The translations under genes and the position numbers were made by a program. Positions 1 to 8,315 of a stretch of 20,834 nt of DNA are shown piece by piece (position 1 is the first letter of the stretch; each line of letters starts with the position of its first letter). Source of the stretch: SKUL01 sp964487545 (lineage in GTDB: Bacteria; Bacteroidota; Bacteroidia; Flavobacteriales_D; SKUL01); NCBI GenBank assembly GCA_964487545.1, contig CAZARI010000046.1, forward strand, positions 1 to 20,834. The letters run 5' to 3'. The notes beneath the pieces are model-generated. The model was not told where the DNA came from and searched no databases. It saw nothing but the letters and a program-made list of their open reading frames with translations.

Positions 1-2073
1 GGAAACGTAGCTGTACACGAGCAGTACATCACGCTGATCGATACGGTTGCTCCGGAACTCCATGGATTGCCTGAAGATGCTACCTACGAGTGTAACGAAG
101 AAATCCCCGTTCCTGCCGAAGTTTGGGCTACCGACAACTGCGATGCAGAGGTGGTAGTGAACTTCGCCGAAACGACAGAAGCTGGCGACTGTCCGGCATC
201 GTACACCATCTTCCGCACCTGGTCGGCTGTTGATACTTGTGAAAACGTTGTTAGTTATACTCAGGTGATCACCATTGAGGACAACACTGCTCCAGTCTTT
301 GCTGAAACTCCAGCAGATATGACTGTAAGCTGTGATCAGGTTCCTGAAGCCGCCGTGATGACTGCGACTGACAATTGTTCTGAACTGGTTGCCATTACTT
401 TCGATGAAGAAATCACCGAAGGTTGTCCGTACACCATCACCAGAACGTGGACTGCAACTGATGAATGTGGAAACAGCACTTCTCATACTCAAACCATCAC
501 TGTTATTGATGAGGAAGCTCCAGTGTTTAGCATGTATCCGGAAAATATGACCGTTTCATGTGACGATATTCCTGTTGCCGAAGTATTGAGTGCTAGCGAT
601 AATTGTGATACAGATCTGATTGTTGGGTTTACCGAATCAGCCTTCGAAGGCTGCTCAGGTACAATCACCAGAACATGGTCTGTAACCGACTGGTGTGGAA
701 ACACTGCAGTTCACACTCAGGTTATCACCGTTATCGACACCGTTGCTCCTGAGTTCAATGAGTCTGTAGAAAACATGACCGTTGAATGTGATGAAGTTCC
801 GGTTGCTGCTACCATCACTGCCACTGACAACTGCGATGTGGATGTAGAGGTACAATTTGCCGAGACTTTCGAAGAAGGTGAGTGCGAAGGTTCGTACACC
901 CTTATTCGCACCTGGACTGCAACTGACGATTGTGATAATGTTAGCGTTCTCACTCAAATCATCACTGTGGAAGACAATACTGCTCCAGTATTTGTGAACG
1001 TTCCTGAGGATGAGTCTTACTTCTGCTCTGACACCATCCCTGCCATGGAAGAGTTGCTTGCTATCGACAACTGTTCTTCTGACATTACGTACACCGCCGA
1101 AGAATTCATCGAAGGGTACACTGGTGAGGATGGGTTAAAGCAGTGCAACCTGACTACTCCGCTGGATGTGGTTGGTGCGGCTTGGGCACTCTGGTTACCG
1201 AACAATATTGGAGAGCCTCAGTACTACCATCTAGATGCGGCCGGCGGTCAGTTTATCGAACTGTCTGACGGAAGAGCTCACCTGACTGGTACCGTTTATG
1301 CGCCAAGCAACCCCAACAAGCAATGGGTGATTGATGTTTACTTTAAAGACGGTGCTGACTGGGATACTTGGAGTGCACTAGGCAGAAGCTACAAAGACGA
1401 CGCACTGGTAGCTGGAGATGAGTATCTGGATTGGGATTACTATATCCTCAATGCCGATAGCTCTGTGTTACATGGTGCTGGATTGTATGCCGGAGCCGAA
1501 CTGACACTGTCTCACGCTCCAGCCAGTCTCTACTTCGGTTATCAGGTAGGTAAAGCTGCCAACAACCGAAACGATGCTGATGGTATGTCAGGATGGTTCT
1601 TTTACACTGGTAACTGGATGGGTGTTGAAGGTGTTAACGGAATCGGTGACTTCGGATTTGAACACGAATGTCCTGAGTGTGACTACACCATTACCCGAAT
1701 CTGGACGGCTACCGACGATTGTGGTAATGCCACTACTGCGGTACAGACCATCACAGTTCAGCCTGGTGAAGAAGAAGAAAATTCTGAAGACATCATTGAA
1801 ATCAGCTCTGAGGCTGCTGTTCTGAACGCTTGGCCTAACCCAACTTCAAACACCTCTACTATCAACTTTACCGTTCCATTCGACACCAAAGCAACCCTTG
1901 AAGTGTTCAACATGGATGGTAAAATTGTTGAAACGCTATACAGAGGAGACGTGTCTGCGAATCAGGAGTACCACTTCAGATTCCAAGGCGAAAGGCACAC
2001 CAGTGGTGTGTACCTCTATAAGCTGACTACCGAAAAGGCTACTTATATCGAGCGATTGATGCTTGCCAAATAA
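1..2073 (+). CDS. Secreted HYR-like repeat protein with T9SS type A sorting domain (5' partial)
   Basis: The reading frame is open from base 1, so the start and signal peptide lie outside the window. The visible 690 residues hold the end of one repeat and then Cys-rich beta-sandwich repeats of 76-80 residues at about 61-300, 301-528, 529-756 and 757-993. Each has the pattern CD..P, DNC, a Cys before YTI.RTW, TD.CGN and a closing TAPVF-like motif, as in HYR/Ig-like repeats of Bacteroidota adhesins. A fifth repeat (from 994) is interrupted at about 1117-1677 by a Trp/Tyr/Gly-rich domain. An acidic linker (EEEE) leads to a C-terminal domain (about 1813-2070) with WPNPTSN, VFNMDGK, SGVYLYKL and a basic end, a type A T9SS sorting signal. 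I infer export through the outer membrane and surface attachment or release, probably adhesion. The ligand is unknown. Confidence 0.88.
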   Translation, partial: GNVAVHEQYITLIDTVAPELHGLPEDATYECNEEIPVPAEVWATDNCDAEVVVNFAETTEAGDCPASYTIFRTWSAVDTCENVVSYTQVITIEDNTAPVFAETPADMTVSCDQVPEAAVMTATDNCSELVAITFDEEITEGCPYTITRTWTATDECGNSTSHTQTITVIDEEAPVFSMYPENMTVSCDDIPVAEVLSASDNCDTDLIVGFTESAFEGCSGTITRTWSVTDWCGNTAVHTQVITVIDTVAPEFNESVENMTVECDEVPVAATITATDNCDVDVEVQFAETFEEGECEGSYTLIRTWTATDDCDNVSVLTQIITVEDNTAPVFVNVPEDESYFCSDTIPAMEELLAIDNCSSDITYTAEEFIEGYTGEDGLKQCNLTTPLDVVGAAWALWLPNNIGEPQYYHLDAAGGQFIELSDGRAHLTGTVYAPSNPNKQWVIDVYFKDGADWDTWSALGRSYKDDALVAGDEYLDWDYYILNADSSVLHGAGLYAGAELTLSHAPASLYFGYQVGKAANNRNDADGMSGWFFYTGNWMGVEGVNGIGDFGFEHECPECDYTITRIWTATDDCGNATTAVQTITVQPGEEEENSEDIIEISSEAAVLNAWPNPTSNTSTINFTVPFDTKATLEVFNMDGKIVETLYRGDVSANQEYHFRFQGERHTSGVYLYKLTTEKATYIERLMLAK
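1117..1677 (+). other. Domain nested inside the fifth HYR-like repeat
   Basis: About 187 codons sit between the FIEG strand and the CDYTITRIWTATD strand of the fifth repeat, at the point where the other repeats run straight through with only a few residues. The inserted segment is rich in aromatic residues and Gly (WALWLPNN, DWDYYIL, YFGYQVG, SGWFFYTGNW) and looks like an all-beta domain. From memory, similar Trp-rich segments occur in other HYR-repeat proteins of Bacteroidota. Its function is not known to me. Confidence 0.6.
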
Positions 2074-2094
2074 GCAGCCGCCAAATCAAATCTT

Positions 2095-2131
2095 AAAAAC
2101 GGCCGTCCTTTCAGGATGGCCGTTTTTTTTT
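2095..2131 (+). terminator. Rho-independent terminator of the HYR-repeat gene
   Basis: An 11-bp stem (2099-2109 with 2113-2123, one G-U pair) closes a 3-base loop. It is preceded by an A run and followed by an eight-T tract. It begins about 25 bases after the stop codon. Confidence 0.9.
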
Positions 2132-2424
2132 CAACCAATACCAGACACTGATTAGATCGTTGACTTTGGAACGACTCTCAAATTTAGAGGGTATGGTCCG
2201 CCTATTAATTAGGCCAACCGACTTCGAGATGATGCAATCGAGTTGTTACCATTTCTCGGGCAGCTATTAGGGTGAAAACACAAGAGACTACAAACAGTGT
2301 TTACTCGACAATGAATACATTCATGACTGGCCCCGCCAATTCTTCCTCACCAAAAAAAACAAATCATAAAAGACGCCTCTGCTAATTGCCATTAATTTCA
2401 TCTGAAAGATTGGAGACTGATCAA
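2132..2424. other. Intergenic spacer without a recognisable gene
   Basis: About 290 bases lie between two terminators. I see no convincing ORF or RNA gene. Only two small hairpin-capable palindromes are visible: CTCT/AGAG at 2175-2189 and GCCTA/TAGGC at 2200-2214. Confidence 0.5.
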
Positions 2425-2473
2425 CAAAAAAAGCTGAAATGAATTCGGAAAAATTTTCCAATCCATTTCAGCC
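2425..2473 (-). terminator. Terminator of ilvE
   Basis: On the minus strand a long imperfect hairpin (ATTTCAGC at 2465-2472 pairing with GCTGAAAT at 2433-2440, with further pairing of GGAAAA and TTTTCC inside) is followed by a seven-T tract (2425-2432 read on the minus strand). It lies about 40 bases past the ilvE stop. Confidence 0.75.
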
Positions 2474-2513
2474 TTAAGTTTCTTGTGCTGATATCCAGCA
2501 GCCGTCTACTACA

Positions 2514-3581
2514 TTATACTTTCGCGTTCCAATTGAATTTGTCTTCCACTCTACCCTTACGGTAATCGTTCAAGTAACTAAGCACCTTATTTGAGAATTC
2601 ACGTTCTTCAACAGGAGGCAATTCATAATCGGTTCCTTCGTGACCGATCGTTGCAATATGCGCGATGGTTGCTGCGGTTCCTGCACCAAATGCATCGGTT
2701 ACTTTGCCTTGCTTCAATTTATCAATCAATTCAGCAACTTCAATTTTTCGTTCGGTAACTGGCACACCCCAATCTTTGGCAAGAGTTAACACACTGTCGC
2801 GCGTAATACCCGCCAGGATGGTATCAGAAAGTGAAGGTGTAATCAATCCCTCATCGGTCATAAAAAACACATTCATCGTACCAGACTCTTCGACATACTT
2901 ATGAGAGACGGCGTCGGTCCAGATCAACTGATCGTAACCTTTTTGCTGAGCCATCTTTGCGGGATAGAGTGCTCCCGCATAATTTCCAGCAGCCTTAGCA
3001 AATCCGGTTCCACCAGGTGTCGACCGGGTGTAGTGTTTCTCTATCAATACCCGAACCGGCGCAGTATAGTATGCATTGACCGGACAAGTAAAGATCAGAA
3101 ATCTGTAGTTTTCTGAAGGCTTGACTCCGATAAACTCATCGGTTGCAAAGTAAATGGGACGAATATACAGTGCTCCACCTTCGGAGGGAGGCACCCAGTT
3201 TTTATCCAGTTTGAGTAGTTCGAGGAGCGCTTCTTTAAAAATATTCTCTGGCAGCGGTGGCATACACATGCGCTCTGCCGATATATTCATACGCTTGATA
3301 TTCTTTTCTGGCCGAAACAAAAATACTTCACCGCCATCACCTTTGTATGCCTTCATCCCTTCGAAAATTGACTGGCCGTAATGTATCACCGACGTCGCGG
3401 GGTTCATAGAAAGGTTTTCAAAAGGTTTAATCACCGGATTGCGCCAAGATCCATCTCGATACTCCATCGAGAACATGTGGTCGGAAAATTCACGGCCAAA
3501 GCGTAAATTGTCAAAGTCCAAAGCAGGCAGTCTGGATTGGGTAGTTTGGGTGATTTTAATATTGGTTTCCTCTGCGATCAT
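2514..3581 (-). CDS. ilvE: Branched-chain amino-acid aminotransferase
   Basis: This PLP-dependent enzyme transfers the amino group between glutamate and the 2-oxo acids of Leu, Ile and Val, the last step of their synthesis and the first of their breakdown, in the cytoplasm. The 355 residues match the fold-type IV BCAT of the longer (eukaryote-like) subgroup: HYGQSIFEGMKAY at 67-79, RPIYFATDEF at 141-150, the probable Schiff-base lysine K196 in GFAKAAGNYAG, EESGTMNVFF, and a glycine-rich phosphate-binding stretch FGAGTAAT near the C-terminus. The ATG start is preceded by an AGAAGGA-like site. It is a single-gene unit, divergent from recQ, with its own terminator. A candidate -7 box lies upstream at 3691-3698. 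No biosynthetic ilv genes are adjacent. Confidence 0.95.
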   Translation of the reverse strand: MIAEETNIKITQTTQSRLPALDFDNLRFGREFSDHMFSMEYRDGSWRNPVIKPFENLSMNPATSVIHYGQSIFEGMKAYKGDGGEVFLFRPEKNIKRMNISAERMCMPPLPENIFKEALLELLKLDKNWVPPSEGGALYIRPIYFATDEFIGVKPSENYRFLIFTCPVNAYYTAPVRVLIEKHYTRSTPGGTGFAKAAGNYAGALYPAKMAQQKGYDQLIWTDAVSHKYVEESGTMNVFFMTDEGLITPSLSDTILAGITRDSVLTLAKDWGVPVTERKIEVAELIDKLKQGKVTDAFGAGTAATIAHIATIGHEGTDYELPPVEEREFSNKVLSYLNDYRKGRVEDKFNWNAKV

Positions 3582-3690
3582 ATCCTTCTGAATTTATTAA
3601 ACGACTATAACTTGCGGTAGAGCGGCACAAATAATGGCGAAAAATGGACTTTTATCAAAACTGCGCCAATACTTTTGCGACTACCAATGC

Positions 3691-3698
3691 CAAAGTTA
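3691..3698 (-). promoter_or_regulatory. Candidate -7 box for ilvE
   Basis: TAACTTTG on the minus strand matches the Bacteroidota TAnnTTTG consensus exactly, about 110 bases upstream of the ilvE start. I do not see a TTTG at the expected -33 distance, so this is tentative. Confidence 0.35.
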
Positions 3699-3763
3699 AG
3701 AATTCTGAAAGATTAGTGTTTGATGATGGTTATGTTACTAAAAATTAACAGTTTTGAAACATT

Positions 3764-5662
3764 GTGTCTGAGATCAAAAAAATATTGAAAAAATACTGGG
3801 GCTACGATCAATTTCGTCCGTTGCAGGAAGACATTATTAACAGCCTGATGGAGGGTAGAGACACGCTGGCACTAATGCCCACCGGCGGAGGAAAATCTAT
3901 TTGCTTTCAGGTTCCAGCGCTTGCCAAGGATGGAGTCTGCATTGTAATTTCACCGCTGATTGCCCTGATGCAAGATCAGGTAGATGGACTCAAACGTATT
4001 GGTGTAAAGGCACTGGCTCTTCACAGTGGGATGAGTAGTCAGGAAATTGATTACGCACTCGACCGATGTGTGCACGGCGATATCAAATTGCTCTATCTCT
4101 CGCCCGAGCGACTGCAAAGCCACCTGTTTATTGAGCGCTTCAAACTAATGAAAATCAGCTTTATCGCTGTTGACGAAGCCCACTGCATTTCTCAATGGGG
4201 ATACGATTTCCGACCAGCCTATCTGCAGATTGCCCAATTGCGCGAGATGGAAAGCGCACCGGTTCTTGCTCTAACGGCAACTGCAACCCCTGAAGTGGTA
4301 GAAGATATTCAGGAAAAGCTCCGTTTCGGACAAAAAAATGTGCTTCAAAAAAGCTTCGTTCGCGAAAACCTTGCTTATGTAGTTGTTCAGGAAGAAAACA
4401 AACGCAACCGGCTCCTCAACATCTGCCGCAAAATTCAAGGCACAGGTGTGGTCTATGTCAGAAACCGAAAGAAGACCGTTGAAATTGCTGAGTTTCTGTG
4501 TCGCCATCGAATTTCGGCTGAGGCATATCATGCAGGATTGTCTGGCGAGATTCGCAGCGAACGTCAAAAAAACTGGACAGCAGACCGCACCCGCGTGATC
4601 GTTGCTACCAACGCTTTCGGAATGGGAATCGACAAACCCGATGTGCGGTTTGTCGTTCACCTGGATCTGCCTGAAGATCTGGAATCTTACTTTCAGGAAG
4701 CGGGTCGTGGCGGCCGCGATGGCGAAAAAGCATGGGGTATTTTGCTCTACGAGAAAAATGATGTTCTCAATCTGGAACAGAAGGTAAAGAATAAGTTTCC
4801 GCCCCCAGAACTCATTAAAAAGTCGTATCGGGCAATGATCAACTACCTGCAACTTGCCGCAGGAGCCGGTCAGGGTGAGGCATACGAGATTGACCTCCAT
4901 GCGATTTCGAGTCGATTCGACATCCAAGCCATCGACTTGTATAACAGCCTTAAGCTTCTGGAAAGCGAAAGCTACGTTTCGTTCAATGAGGCATTTTACA
5001 GTCCCTCGCAATTTCAGTTTCTCGTATCACCCTCTTCCCTTTATGAATTTCAATTGCGAAACCAAAAATTGGGAGAATTTACGCAACTGATTCTTCGCTC
5101 CTACTCGGGAATTTTCGACAGTCCGGTCAAGATCGATGAAAAGCTGTTGGCGCGAAGGATAAATGCCTCGCAGCAAAGTGTAAAGCAGATGTTAGACCAA
5201 CTGCATCACCAAAACGTCGGCGATTACAAACCAGCCAAAGACTCGGCTATGGTAACGTTTATTCTTCCGGCGCAATACGATAAAAACCTGAAGCTATCAC
5301 CAAATATTTACCACCTTCGCAAAGCTGTTGCCGCCAACAAACTGCAGACCATGAAGGATTATCTGGCACCGGGCGTTTGTCGTCAAAGAAGTTTGTTGCA
5401 CTACTTCGGCGAAAAAGGGGCAAAAAATTGCGGGCATTGTGATGTGTGTTTGAAAAAAAAGAAAAGCAGCCACAACAAAGAGTTCATCCGCAACAAGATT
5501 ATCGAGACCATAGAGAAACACCCGATGGATCCGCAGCGAATCACAGACGCATTGTCGCAATACGAAATCAATGATGTGCTGGAAAACATTACTTGGATGG
5601 TTGACGAGCAAATGATTTACTATCTCCCCGACAAGTCGCTGACCCTGAAAGAACAAAAATAA
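3764..5662 (+). CDS. recQ: RecQ-family ATP-dependent DNA helicase
   Basis: This is a 3'-5' superfamily 2 helicase acting in recombination and stalled-fork repair. Its 632 residues carry Walker A (PTGGGKS, 39-45), the DEAH box (137-140) followed by CISQWGYDFRP, TATAT (171-175), and motif VI QEAGRGGRDG (311-320). A four-cysteine zinc site (C539, C556, C559, C562) sits near the C-terminus, about 190 residues after the helicase core instead of directly after it as in E. coli RecQ; the segment between looks winged-helix-like. There is no HRDC domain; the last 70 residues are a short helical tail. The start is GTG: an in-frame TGA nine bases upstream (3755-3757) leaves no other choice. Bacteroidota often carry several RecQ paralogues, so this may not be the main one. 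Confidence 0.93.
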   Translation: MSEIKKILKKYWGYDQFRPLQEDIINSLMEGRDTLALMPTGGGKSICFQVPALAKDGVCIVISPLIALMQDQVDGLKRIGVKALALHSGMSSQEIDYALDRCVHGDIKLLYLSPERLQSHLFIERFKLMKISFIAVDEAHCISQWGYDFRPAYLQIAQLREMESAPVLALTATATPEVVEDIQEKLRFGQKNVLQKSFVRENLAYVVVQEENKRNRLLNICRKIQGTGVVYVRNRKKTVEIAEFLCRHRISAEAYHAGLSGEIRSERQKNWTADRTRVIVATNAFGMGIDKPDVRFVVHLDLPEDLESYFQEAGRGGRDGEKAWGILLYEKNDVLNLEQKVKNKFPPPELIKKSYRAMINYLQLAAGAGQGEAYEIDLHAISSRFDIQAIDLYNSLKLLESESYVSFNEAFYSPSQFQFLVSPSSLYEFQLRNQKLGEFTQLILRSYSGIFDSPVKIDEKLLARRINASQQSVKQMLDQLHHQNVGDYKPAKDSAMVTFILPAQYDKNLKLSPNIYHLRKAVAANKLQTMKDYLAPGVCRQRSLLHYFGEKGAKNCGHCDVCLKKKKSSHNKEFIRNKIIETIEKHPMDPQRITDALSQYEINDVLENITWMVDEQMIYYLPDKSLTLKEQK

Positions 5663-5740
5663 AACCTTTCAATTGAGTGCAAGCTTTACCTCAAAAACGA
5701 TCTCACGTTTTAACCATTACCTGCCTAAAAAAAACACAAC

Positions 5741-6688
5741 ATGAAAGCACAACTTCGCATTGTTTTTATGGGTACCCCCGAATTTGCCGTTGCCTCGCTC
5801 GCCAAACTTTATCACAGCCGGCATCAAATAGTGGGAGTCGTTACCGCTCCGGATAAACCCGCAGGACGGGGCTCAAAATTGCGAACATCCGCAATAAAGG
5901 ACTACGCTATTGCGAATAACCTAACCTTACTTCAGCCTGTCAATCTTAAAGACGAATCGTTTATTGAACAACTCCAGGCTCTAAACCCCGACTTGTTGGT
6001 GGTGGTGGCATTCCGGATGCTGCCCGAGGTAATTTGGCAATTGCCACCTCAAGGAACCATCAACCTGCACGCCTCACTCCTGCCCGATTATCGCGGTGCT
6101 GCTCCCATCAACTGGGCCATTATCAACGGGGAAACCGAAACCGGTGTGACCACTTTTTTTATCAATGAAAAAATTGATACCGGTGATATAATAGATCAGC
6201 AGAAAGTATCGATCACCAACACCATGAATGCAGGAGAGCTCCACGACCAACTCACTGATGTGGGGGCTGCGCTATTATTAAAAACCGTAGACGCCATTGC
6301 AGAAAGCACCATTTCTCCCATCAGTCAAGACAAAATTGAGCATAGAACCAAATTGTCCGAGGCACCAAAATTAGACCGCAGCAATACGAAAATTCAGTGG
6401 TATCAACCGGCACCGCAAGTATTGAATCTCATTCGTGGGTTGAGCCCTTATCCAGGCGCCTACACTTTTAACAGCACAAATAATTCGATTGTAAAAATCT
6501 TAAAAGCTTCGGCGGGTGACAAAACCCTAGATCCCGGAGAAATTCTATTCTCCAAACACCAATTTGAAGTCGGAACCGAAAGCAAATCAATTCAAATTGA
6601 AGAGATTCAAACTCCCGGAAAAAAAAGGATGCAAATAGCAGACTTTTTGAATGGCGCCAACCCCGAATCGTTTAAACAATTTGAGTAA
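5741..6688 (+). CDS. fmt: Methionyl-tRNA formyltransferase
   Basis: The enzyme transfers the formyl group of 10-formyl-tetrahydrofolate to Met-tRNA(fMet) so that it can initiate translation. The 315 residues equal the E. coli length. The N-terminal Rossmann-like domain shows FMGTPEFAV (9-17), the catalytic triad N108, H110 and D146 (in NLHASLLP and DTGD), and the SLLPxYRG loop (112-119). The C-terminal OB-like domain, with RGLSPYPGAY near 224-233, binds tRNA. The ATG follows an A-rich leader typical of Bacteroidota. It lies 78 bases after recQ with no strong terminator between, so the two could be cotranscribed. The usual neighbour def (peptide deformylase) is not beside it. Confidence 0.96.
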   Translation: MKAQLRIVFMGTPEFAVASLAKLYHSRHQIVGVVTAPDKPAGRGSKLRTSAIKDYAIANNLTLLQPVNLKDESFIEQLQALNPDLLVVVAFRMLPEVIWQLPPQGTINLHASLLPDYRGAAPINWAIINGETETGVTTFFINEKIDTGDIIDQQKVSITNTMNAGELHDQLTDVGAALLLKTVDAIAESTISPISQDKIEHRTKLSEAPKLDRSNTKIQWYQPAPQVLNLIRGLSPYPGAYTFNSTNNSIVKILKASAGDKTLDPGEILFSKHQFEVGTESKSIQIEEIQTPGKKRMQIADFLNGANPESFKQFE

Positions 6689-6781
6689 CCCATCGACCAA
6701 TTAGGGCATATAAAGTAAAAAACATCCCGAAAAAAAGTCGGAATCCCACTACTGACGCGGATTACGGTTGGAGTTTTCAAC

Positions 6782-6817
6782 AAAGACCCATTTTTATTAA
6801 CAAAAATCCGTCTTTTT
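6782..6817 (+). terminator. Possible terminator after fmt
   Basis: Two 6-bp stems (AAAGAC/GTCTTT and ATTTTT/AAAAAT) are separated by a 2x2 internal mismatch around a 6-base loop, and the hairpin runs into five T. It is A/T-rich and imperfect, about 95 bases after the fmt stop, so only tentative. Confidence 0.35.
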
Positions 6818-6827
6818 GGAGCAAGCA

Positions 6828-6858
6828 CTTGATGCCGTAGTATTTTCGTATAAATTTG
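6828..6858 (+). promoter_or_regulatory. Promoter of the HU gene
   Basis: TAAATTTG at 6851-6858 matches the Bacteroidota -7 consensus TAnnTTTG exactly. CTTG at 6828-6831 is a 3-of-4 match to the -33 TTTG at the standard 19-base spacing. The predicted transcription start gives a leader of about 30 bases. Confidence 0.6.
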
Positions 6859-6897
6859 TATTAGATGAAATTATTTTTTTAACCTAAATCACTAAAC

Positions 6898-7170
6898 ATG
6901 AACAAAGCAGAATTAGTAGAAGCGATGGCTGCAACTGCCGGATTATCAAAAGCAGATGCCAAAAGAGCCCTCGATGCATTCATCAGCACCACCACTGATG
7001 CCCTGAAAAAAGGAAACAGAGTTGCACTTGTTGGCTTCGGATCCTTTTCAGTGTCTGACAGAGCCGCCAGAAAAGGCCGCAACCCTCAAACCGGTAAGGA
7101 GATCGAAATTAAAGCCAAAAAAGTAGTTAAGTTTAAAGCGGGTGCTGATTTAGCTGAAAAGATTAAATAA
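6898..7170 (+). CDS. hup: HU family DNA-binding protein
   Basis: This is a 90-residue histone-like nucleoid protein, the usual length for HU. It forms a dimer that bends DNA in the minor groove. The N-terminal helical dimerisation part (1-40) is followed by the family signature GFGSF at 46-50, then the positively charged beta-arm with the intercalating proline in GRNPQTGKE (60-68). It has its own promoter and a strong terminator, so it is a monocistronic, probably highly expressed gene. HU is more likely than IHF because no partner subunit is nearby and the sequence follows the HU pattern. Confidence 0.96.
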   Translation: MNKAELVEAMAATAGLSKADAKRALDAFISTTTDALKKGNRVALVGFGSFSVSDRAARKGRNPQTGKEIEIKAKKVVKFKAGADLAEKIK

Positions 7171-7192
7171 TCTGCTCAAGACTCATTAACCT

Positions 7193-7229
7193 AAACAAAC
7201 CCCTGCCAAAAAGCAGGGGTTTGTTTTTT
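7193..7229 (+). terminator. Rho-independent terminator of the HU gene
   Basis: A perfect 14-bp stem (7193-7206 with 7213-7226) closes a 6-base loop CAAAAA, with a T run at its 3' side. It starts 23 bases after the HU stop. Confidence 0.95.
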
Positions 7230-7284
7230 AACAATAGGTGCTAAACCATTCGCGAGTTGCCCCCAATTAGCCCGACAAAATTTC

Positions 7285-7292
7285 TATCTTTG
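7285..7292 (+). promoter_or_regulatory. -7 box of the bTHX gene
   Basis: TATCTTTG matches TAnnTTTG exactly, 28 bases upstream of the start codon. A -33 box at good spacing is not evident. Confidence 0.5.
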
Positions 7293-7320
7293 ATATTTAA
7301 CCTTAGTAATTAGATAAATT

Positions 7321-7638
7321 ATGGGAAAAGGAGATATTAAAACTGAAAGAGGAAAGCGTATCAGGGGCACCTATGGTAAAACCCGAAAAAGAAGCATTAA
7401 ATTCAGAAAATACGTTGCTGAACCTGCCGAACAGAAAGAAGCTAAAGCCGAGGCAACCGATAAAAAAGCAACAGCAAAAGTAAAGTCCACAACCACCAAG
7501 GCCAAAGCAACCAAAACAACCAAAGCAAAAGCTACCACCGAAAAGAAAAAATCTACGACTACTACTAAGAAAACGCCTGCCAAAAAGGCCACTACCAAGG
7601 CTAAAAGCGAACCCAAAGAAACAAAAAAAGAAGCCTAA
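7321..7638 (+). CDS. Ribosomal protein bTHX with histone-H1-like Lys/Ala/Thr tail
   Basis: Residues 1-25 (MGKGD, KTERGK, RGTYGKTRKR) match the 30S protein THX, a 26-27-residue basic peptide in Thermus that sits in the head of the small subunit. Here the protein runs on to 105 residues. Residues 32-105 are a low-complexity tail of Lys, Ala and Thr with TPAKKA and TTKAK motifs like the C-terminal domain of histone H1, predicted disordered and strongly basic. No frameshift or separate start is visible at the junction, so this is one continuous frame. The ATG is preceded by an A/T-rich leader and a -7 box. The tail could bind rRNA or DNA, which is inference. Its stop lies one base from that of pdxH on the other strand. 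Confidence 0.8.
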   Translation: MGKGDIKTERGKRIRGTYGKTRKRSIKFRKYVAEPAEQKEAKAEATDKKATAKVKSTTTKAKATKTTKAKATTEKKKSTTTTKKTPAKKATTKAKSEPKETKKEA

Positions 7639-7639
7639 T

Positions 7640-8296
7640 TTAAGGCGACAACCTTTCCACAGTCCACACGCCAGACTCTTTTTTGCGATACCGGATTCGG
7701 TCGTGAAGGCGACTTTCACGGCCTTCCCAAAATTCATATTTCGACGGAGTTAATTGATAACCACCCCAAAAATCAGGTCGTGGAATTTCGTCCGACGATT
7801 CGAATTTGTTTCGCAGAGCTGCTACCTGTTCTTCCAGCTCTTGACGCGAACCGAGCAATGCAGATTGTTTTGACGCCCACGCACCAATTTGGCTCTCGCG
7901 TGGCCGAGATGCAAAGTAGGCATCAGAAACCTCGGCACTGCATTTCTGAGCCTTACCAGTTATGCGCACCTGCCGCTCATTAAATGGCCAGAAAAACAAT
8001 GCGCCCGCATGTGCATTAGCGGACAGATGTTCCCCTTTTTCGCTCAGGTAATTGGTGAAAAACACCAGCGATCCATCGTCCTCAAGACCACGCAAATAAA
8101 CGATTCGTCCTGAGGGAACACCATCTGCACTAGTCATTAAAACAAAAGCATAAGGCTCTGGATTCTGCTTTTCAACAGCCAATTTCAGCCATTGTAAAAA
8201 CAATTCGGCAGGCTCTGCGGGCAGCTCATTTTCATTCAAGCCCTGTTGGGTGAAATTACGCCTGTCAGAAGATAAGAAACGGTTGAGATCGCTCAT
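7640..8296 (-). CDS. pdxH: Pyridoxamine 5'-phosphate oxidase
   Basis: This FMN enzyme oxidises pyridoxine/pyridoxamine 5'-phosphate to pyridoxal 5'-phosphate, the last step of vitamin B6 cofactor synthesis and salvage. Starting at the ATG (8294-8296) the protein is 218 residues, the same as E. coli PdxH. A TTG three codons upstream is open but less likely. Visible motifs are RIVYLRG (64-70), FFTNYLSEKGEHL (79-91), the substrate-binding RPRESQIGAWAS (131-142) and the C-terminal signature EFWEGRESRLHDR (188-200). The gene stands alone, convergent with bTHX, and has an exact -7 box upstream. PLP made here serves the two fold-type IV PLP enzymes in this window, among many others. Confidence 0.96.
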   Translation of the reverse strand: MSDLNRFLSSDRRNFTQQGLNENELPAEPAELFLQWLKLAVEKQNPEPYAFVLMTSADGVPSGRIVYLRGLEDDGSLVFFTNYLSEKGEHLSANAHAGALFFWPFNERQVRITGKAQKCSAEVSDAYFASRPRESQIGAWASKQSALLGSRQELEEQVAALRNKFESSDEIPRPDFWGGYQLTPSKYEFWEGRESRLHDRIRYRKKESGVWTVERLSP

Positions 8297-8315
8297 TTTC
8301 GGCAAATTGATTCAC

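Noticed and set aside
61..993. Tandem DNA repeats as a possible CRISPR or satellite array
   Set aside because: The roughly 230-240-base periodicity is coding, in frame, and divergent at the DNA level: these are protein repeats.
4271..5011. 246-codon open frame on the minus strand
   Set aside because: It lies wholly antisense to recQ, has no recognisable motif, and the plus-strand frame carries all helicase motifs.
5694..5711. AAAACG/CGTTTT hairpin between recQ and fmt as a terminator
   Set aside because: Only 6 bp, mostly A-T, and no T tract follows; too weak to call.
7303..7737. 144-codon Phe/Gly/Cys-rich minus-strand frame
   Set aside because: It is the antisense image of the Lys/Ala/Thr codons of bTHX and the end of pdxH; composition is an artefact.
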